From an uncultured Collinsella sp. (lineage in GTDB: Bacteria; Actinomycetota; Coriobacteriia; Coriobacteriales; Coriobacteriaceae): a DNA stretch of 16,780 nt. Position numbers and translations under genes: made by a program. The notes beneath the pieces were generated by a model, which was given only the letters and a program-made list of their open reading frames with translations, was not told where the DNA came from and ran no database searches. This document shows positions 13,442 to 16,780 of the stretch, one piece after another. How positions within the stretch are numbered: position 1 is the stretch's first letter; the number at the start of each line of letters is the position of its first letter. The DNA lies in NCBI GenBank assembly GCA_902494935.1, contig CABUVH010000025.1:1-16780 (forward strand). Direction: 5' to 3'.

Positions 13442-14704
13442 GTGCAAAATACCAAGCAAAAGTCGGGCACCAAGCAAAAGTTGACCATCGCGGCCATCTT
13501 TGGCGCTATGGGTCCCGGTCTGCTGGCGGCGCTTTCGGGCAATGACGCCGGCGGCATTGCAACGTATTCCAGCGCGGGCGCCAGCTATGGCTATAAGATG
13601 CTCTGGATGCTTCCCGTCATGACTGTGCTGCTCATCGTGACGCAGGAGACCGCGGCGCGCTGCGGCTGCGTCACGGGCAAGGGCCTGGCATCGCTCATTC
13701 GCGAGCGCTTTGGCGTGCGCAAGAGTGTACTTGCTATGGCGGCGCTGTTGATCGCCAACACGGCTGTGACCATTTCGGAGTTTGCGGGCATCGCCAGCGG
13801 CCTTGCTCTCTTTGGCGTGCCGGCGAGCATCTCGGTGCCGTTGGTGGCGCTGCTGGTGTGGATGCTTACCATGTCGGGTAGTTTCCAGCGCATCGAGAAG
13901 ATTCTGCTGCTGGTGAGCTGCGTGTTCGTGACCTATATCGTCGCTGCATTTATGGCTGGCCCCAACTGGGGTGAGGTCGCGGTCGACCTGGTCGTGCCTA
14001 ACATTCAAAATGACCCCAGCTACGTGTCGCTCGTGGTCGCAACGATCGGTACCACCATCGCGCCGTGGATGATCTTCTTGGCGCAGAACAACGTGGTCGA
14101 TAAGAACGCGGGCGAGGACGATATCGTGCTGCAGCGCATCGATACCGTGAGCGGCTCGCTTGCCGCCGATGTCATTGCCGGCTTTATTATCATCACGACC
14201 GGTACGGTGTTGTTCCCGGCGGGTATTCAGATTAGCGATGCCGCTGATGCTGCCCGCGCGCTGGAGCCTATTGCGGGTCAGTGGTCCACGGTGCTGTTTG
14301 CCTCGGGCCTGGTCGCGGCGAGCTTCTTGGCCGCCTGCGTGCTGCCGGGCGTTACGTCGAGCGCTATCTGTGAGGCATTTGGATGGGAGCGCGGTGCCGA
14401 CCGCAGCTGGGACGAGGCCCCGGTCTATCGCGGCATCATTACGGCCATCATCGGTATCTCTGCCGTGCTGGTGCTTATGCCCGGCGTCGATCTGTTCCAG
14501 ATTATGATGACCTCGCAGGTCATCAATGGCGTGCTACTGCCCGTGGTTCTGGTGTTCCAGGTGGTTATTGCCGCTGACCGTCACATTATGGGCACTAACC
14601 GCAACGGCCGCGTGTGGAATGTGCTCACTTGGGCGACTATCGGTGTGATTACGGTGCTCACGGTCGTCATGTTTGTGCTGCAAGCGATGGGCTACAGCGC
14701 TTAA
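13442..14704 (+). CDS. Nramp-family divalent metal transporter, magnesium-transporting (NRMT) type
   Basis: This 420-residue protein has about 11 membrane helices. The manganese/iron Nramp signature DPGN of helix 1 is DAGG here (D35-G38, within SGNDAGGIATY), and the helix-6 MPHN motif is APWM (207-210, within TIGTTIAPWM). Loss of the metal-binding Asn and of the soft-metal Met is the mark of the Nramp-related magnesium transporter branch, studied in Clostridium and in Eggerthella lenta, a relative of the suspected host. So magnesium uptake is more likely than manganese or iron uptake. Translation probably starts at GTG 13442 with TAGGTGG four bases upstream, overlapping the previous stop region. 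A GTG at 13379 would add 21 residues inside the preceding gene and is unlikely. The gene forms an operon with the MgtE-like gene and ends at a strong terminator. Confidence 0.88.
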   Translation: MQNTKQKSGTKQKLTIAAIFGAMGPGLLAALSGNDAGGIATYSSAGASYGYKMLWMLPVMTVLLIVTQETAARCGCVTGKGLASLIRERFGVRKSVLAMAALLIANTAVTISEFAGIASGLALFGVPASISVPLVALLVWMLTMSGSFQRIEKILLLVSCVFVTYIVAAFMAGPNWGEVAVDLVVPNIQNDPSYVSLVVATIGTTIAPWMIFLAQNNVVDKNAGEDDIVLQRIDTVSGSLAADVIAGFIIITTGTVLFPAGIQISDAADAARALEPIAGQWSTVLFASGLVAASFLAACVLPGVTSSAICEAFGWERGADRSWDEAPVYRGIITAIIGISAVLVLMPGVDLFQIMMTSQVINGVLLPVVLVFQVVIAADRHIMGTNRNGRVWNVLTWATIGVITVLTVVMFVLQAMGYSA

Positions 14705-14722
14705 CGCCCACTTTTGCTTCCG

Positions 14723-14757
14723 AACAGGCCGCAGCCATGGGCTGCGGCCTGTTTTTT
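14723..14757 (+). terminator. Strong Rho-independent terminator of the metal module
   Basis: AACAGGCCGCAGCC (14723-14736) pairs perfectly with 14740-14753 over a 3-nt loop, followed by six T residues (14752-14757). It closes the two-gene operon 18 bases after the stop. On the minus strand the stem lacks a long T run, so it probably serves only the plus strand well. Confidence 0.93.
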
Positions 14758-14814
14758 GCCCGCGACCTCTTGGGGCCGGCTCGAAAAGAGTGATTTTGGG
14801 TTGTTTGCTGCGGA

Positions 14815-16780
14815 CTACTTGTCGGTGCTCAGCTTGTGCGGCTTGAGAGCGAGCGCATTGACGAGCGCGTCGGTGGCAGACTTGACGGCTGCCGGTTGCG
14901 GATCGTTGACGTGATCCTCAGGATGCACGGGCAGGTCCTTCTTGACTGCGTCGTGGATCAAGTTGAGGTACTCAGTCACGCCAGTGGTCGATAGGTGCGT
15001 GCCATCGCCATCGAACAGGTCGTTGCGGTTGGTACTGTATCCGTACCAGTCGATAACGCGCACGTTCTTGTAGCGCGTAGCGGCGTTGGCGATGGCCTGG
15101 TTAGTAGAGCCAACCCACGGCTGCGGGCTGCGCGTGTTCACAAACACCACAATACGCTTATCTCCTGCATCGGCCATGATGGCGTCGATCTGGTCGTCGG
15201 TTACCAAGCCGTTGGTGCCCAGCGCAAAGACCACGATCTTGCCGGCAAGGTTCTGTTGGAGATAGCCCTCAAATGTCGCACGGCCCGCATCGAACTGGCG
15301 GCCCTTTTCGGCATCGATATGGCTGTGCGGGAACACGCCGTCAAAGGTGTCCACGGCACGCAGCGACACGGAGTCACCGATCATCAACAGGTCGTAGGAG
15401 CCATCGGGGAAGCCGTCGTTGTCCTTGTCGGTGTCGTCGGCCGCCTGCTGGTCGGTGGGCGCGGTGTTTTTGGCTTCCTTGTTCAGAACCTCGGCGCCCT
15501 CGCCGCTCAGCGCAGACGTCTCGGGCACAAAGATCAGGCCGCCCAGTGCAACGACCAACACGACAGCGCAGGCTGCGCAGACGGGGACGTGTGCGCGTGC
15601 CCAGTTGGCGGGCGTGGTGGTGCCATCGCGGAATTCGGCGACGGTGCGACCGAAGGCGCCCTTTCTAAACGGTGTCTCGATAAAGCGATATGAGCATTCG
15701 GCCACGGCGACCACCAACAGCACCTGCAAAATGTACTGCCACCAGGGCGTATCGTTGATGTTGGCGACCGGGTTCATGAGCAACAGCAGCGGATAGTGCC
15801 ACAGGTAGATGCTGTACGAGCGCTTGCCAATCCACACGAGCGGCTCGGCGGACAGCGCGCGGGCAACCATTCCCTGGGGCTGCACGCAGGCGGCAATAAC
15901 CATGAGCGTGAGGATTGAGCACAGCAGCGTGCCTCCGCGATACTGGAACGGAGTGTAGCCGTTGGTGAGCGCGACCATGGCAGCAAGGCCAACCAGACCC
16001 ACGACGCCCAGCGCATCGATGGATGCGGGCGAGGACCAAAAGCGCACGAGGGCGCTCGGCTGTGCCGGGGCGGTCTCGGCTGATTCGTCGGCCTTCTCGC
16101 CAGGCTTGCCCTCGGCGTTCTTGCCGTGCTTGGCGGCGCCAGCCAGGCGATTGAGCCCCAAACGACGAGCGAGACGCACCGGCGCCAGGTCGCGATCGGG
16201 GATAAAGGCCATCCAGGCGCCCAGCAGCAGCGAGAACACGCGGGTGTCGGTGCCGTAGTACACGCGGCTGGGGTCGGCGGCAGGGTTGTAAAGCACCATC
16301 ATGGCTAGGGCAGATACCGCGGCAAGGCCCAGAACCACGCGGCGCGTGTTGGGCTTGCTCACATGCATAGATACCATGGCAAACAGCAGTGGCGGCCAAA
16401 TCAGGTAGAACTGTTCCTCGATGGCAAGCGACCAAAAGTGCGTGAGCGGTGAGGGGTCGCCCAGAGCATTGAAGTACGAGACGTTTTGGGCAATCTGCCA
16501 CCAGTTGTTGAAGAACAGCAGCGACGGCAGGATGTCGGGGCGCATCTTGGTGAGCATCACGTGGTTAAAGATAGTGCACAGCGCGCAGGTTACAAACACT
16601 ACCGTTACCACGGCGGGGACCAGGCGACGGATGCGGCGAATCCAGAAGCTCTTGAGGTCGATGCGTCCGGTCTTAGCGACTTCGTTGAGCAGCAAGCGCG
16701 TGATCAGATAGCCCGAAAGCACAAAGAAGATCGTGACGCCAAGCAGGCCGCCCTGCGCCCACGTGAGGTTAAGGTGATAG
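14815..16780 (-). CDS. OatA-type O-acyltransferase: acyltransferase-3 membrane domain plus SGNH domain (5' end beyond window)
   Basis: The frame stays open to the right edge, reading YHLNLTWAQGGLLGVTIFFV before the conserved LSGYLITRLLL, so the true start lies outside the window; about 654 residues are visible. The N-terminal part is an acyltransferase-3 domain of about ten helices (including FWIRRIRRLVPAVV). The C-terminal part is an extracellular SGNH hydrolase-like domain: GDSVS (codons near 15366-15380), GTNG (near 15207-15220) and DGTHLS (near 14990-15008). Proteins of this layout, such as OatA, transfer acetyl groups across the membrane onto peptidoglycan or other surface sugars, giving lysozyme resistance. 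A cytoplasmic Lys/Glu-rich insertion (near 16075-16140) and a DTDKDNDGFPDG calcium-loop-like linker before the SGNH domain are unusual. The exact substrate is inferred. Confidence 0.9.
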   Translation of the reverse strand, partial: YHLNLTWAQGGLLGVTIFFVLSGYLITRLLLNEVAKTGRIDLKSFWIRRIRRLVPAVVTVVFVTCALCTIFNHVMLTKMRPDILPSLLFFNNWWQIAQNVSYFNALGDPSPLTHFWSLAIEEQFYLIWPPLLFAMVSMHVSKPNTRRVVLGLAAVSALAMMVLYNPAADPSRVYYGTDTRVFSLLLGAWMAFIPDRDLAPVRLARRLGLNRLAGAAKHGKNAEGKPGEKADESAETAPAQPSALVRFWSSPASIDALGVVGLVGLAAMVALTNGYTPFQYRGGTLLCSILTLMVIAACVQPQGMVARALSAEPLVWIGKRSYSIYLWHYPLLLLMNPVANINDTPWWQYILQVLLVVAVAECSYRFIETPFRKGAFGRTVAEFRDGTTTPANWARAHVPVCAACAVVLVVALGGLIFVPETSALSGEGAEVLNKEAKNTAPTDQQAADDTDKDNDGFPDGSYDLLMIGDSVSLRAVDTFDGVFPHSHIDAEKGRQFDAGRATFEGYLQQNLAGKIVVFALGTNGLVTDDQIDAIMADAGDKRIVVFVNTRSPQPWVGSTNQAIANAATRYKNVRVIDWYGYSTNRNDLFDGDGTHLSTTGVTEYLNLIHDAVKKDLPVHPEDHVNDPQPAAVKSATDALVNALALKPHKLSTDK

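Overview
The window is GC-rich (clearly above 55% by eye), densely coded bacterial DNA. It looks chromosomal and most like a gut Coriobacteriia, probably Collinsella or a close relative. That assignment is inference from the protein families, the alanine- and acid-rich protein style, and an Nramp-type protein of the sort known from Eggerthella. There are no rRNA or tRNA genes, CRISPR arrays, phage genes or insertion sequences.

Layout. Positions 1-2695 hold the tail of an upstream gene (probably an ABC ATPase) and a large FtsX-type ABC permease. Positions 2696-2985 hold a cluster of 27-bp interrupted palindromes and the control region of a DUF362 ferredoxin-like protein (2986-4191), which ends at a strong terminator. 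A membrane-anchored alpha/beta hydrolase (4323-5288, minus strand) converges on that terminator. It is divergent from a hemolysin III/PAQR-type membrane protein (5475-6158), and its promoter carries two matching palindromic operators. Next come a CNNM/CorC-type CBS membrane protein (6269-7642), a stand-alone protein resembling the N-terminal domain of cyanophycin synthetase (7667-8500), a YtxH-like small protein and a PRC-barrel protein that are translationally coupled (8637-9781), and a membrane-anchored NodB-fold protein whose metal ligands look lost (9854-11260).

Positions 11261-11588 are non-coding. They hold one more palindromic repeat, an extended -10 promoter and a structured leader of about 200 nt that ends in a hairpin hiding the ribosome binding site. 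A 10-codon upstream ORF overlaps the next gene. This leads into a two-gene divalent-metal module: an MgtE-like protein with PRC and CBS domains (11589-13433) and an Nramp-related protein with the DAGG/IAPW signature of the magnesium-transporting branch (13442-14704), closed by a strong terminator. The right edge (14815-16780, minus strand) is an OatA-type O-acyltransferase cut off by the window end.

Themes: divalent-metal handling (CNNM/CorC, MgtE-like, Nramp-related) and cell-envelope work (ABC permease, NodB-fold protein, O-acyltransferase, YtxH/PRC pair). The most interesting items are the leader RNA plus upstream ORF in front of the metal module, the catalytically degenerate NodB protein, the orphan cyanophycin-synthetase-like domain, and the small covarying palindromes arranged as inverted pairs.
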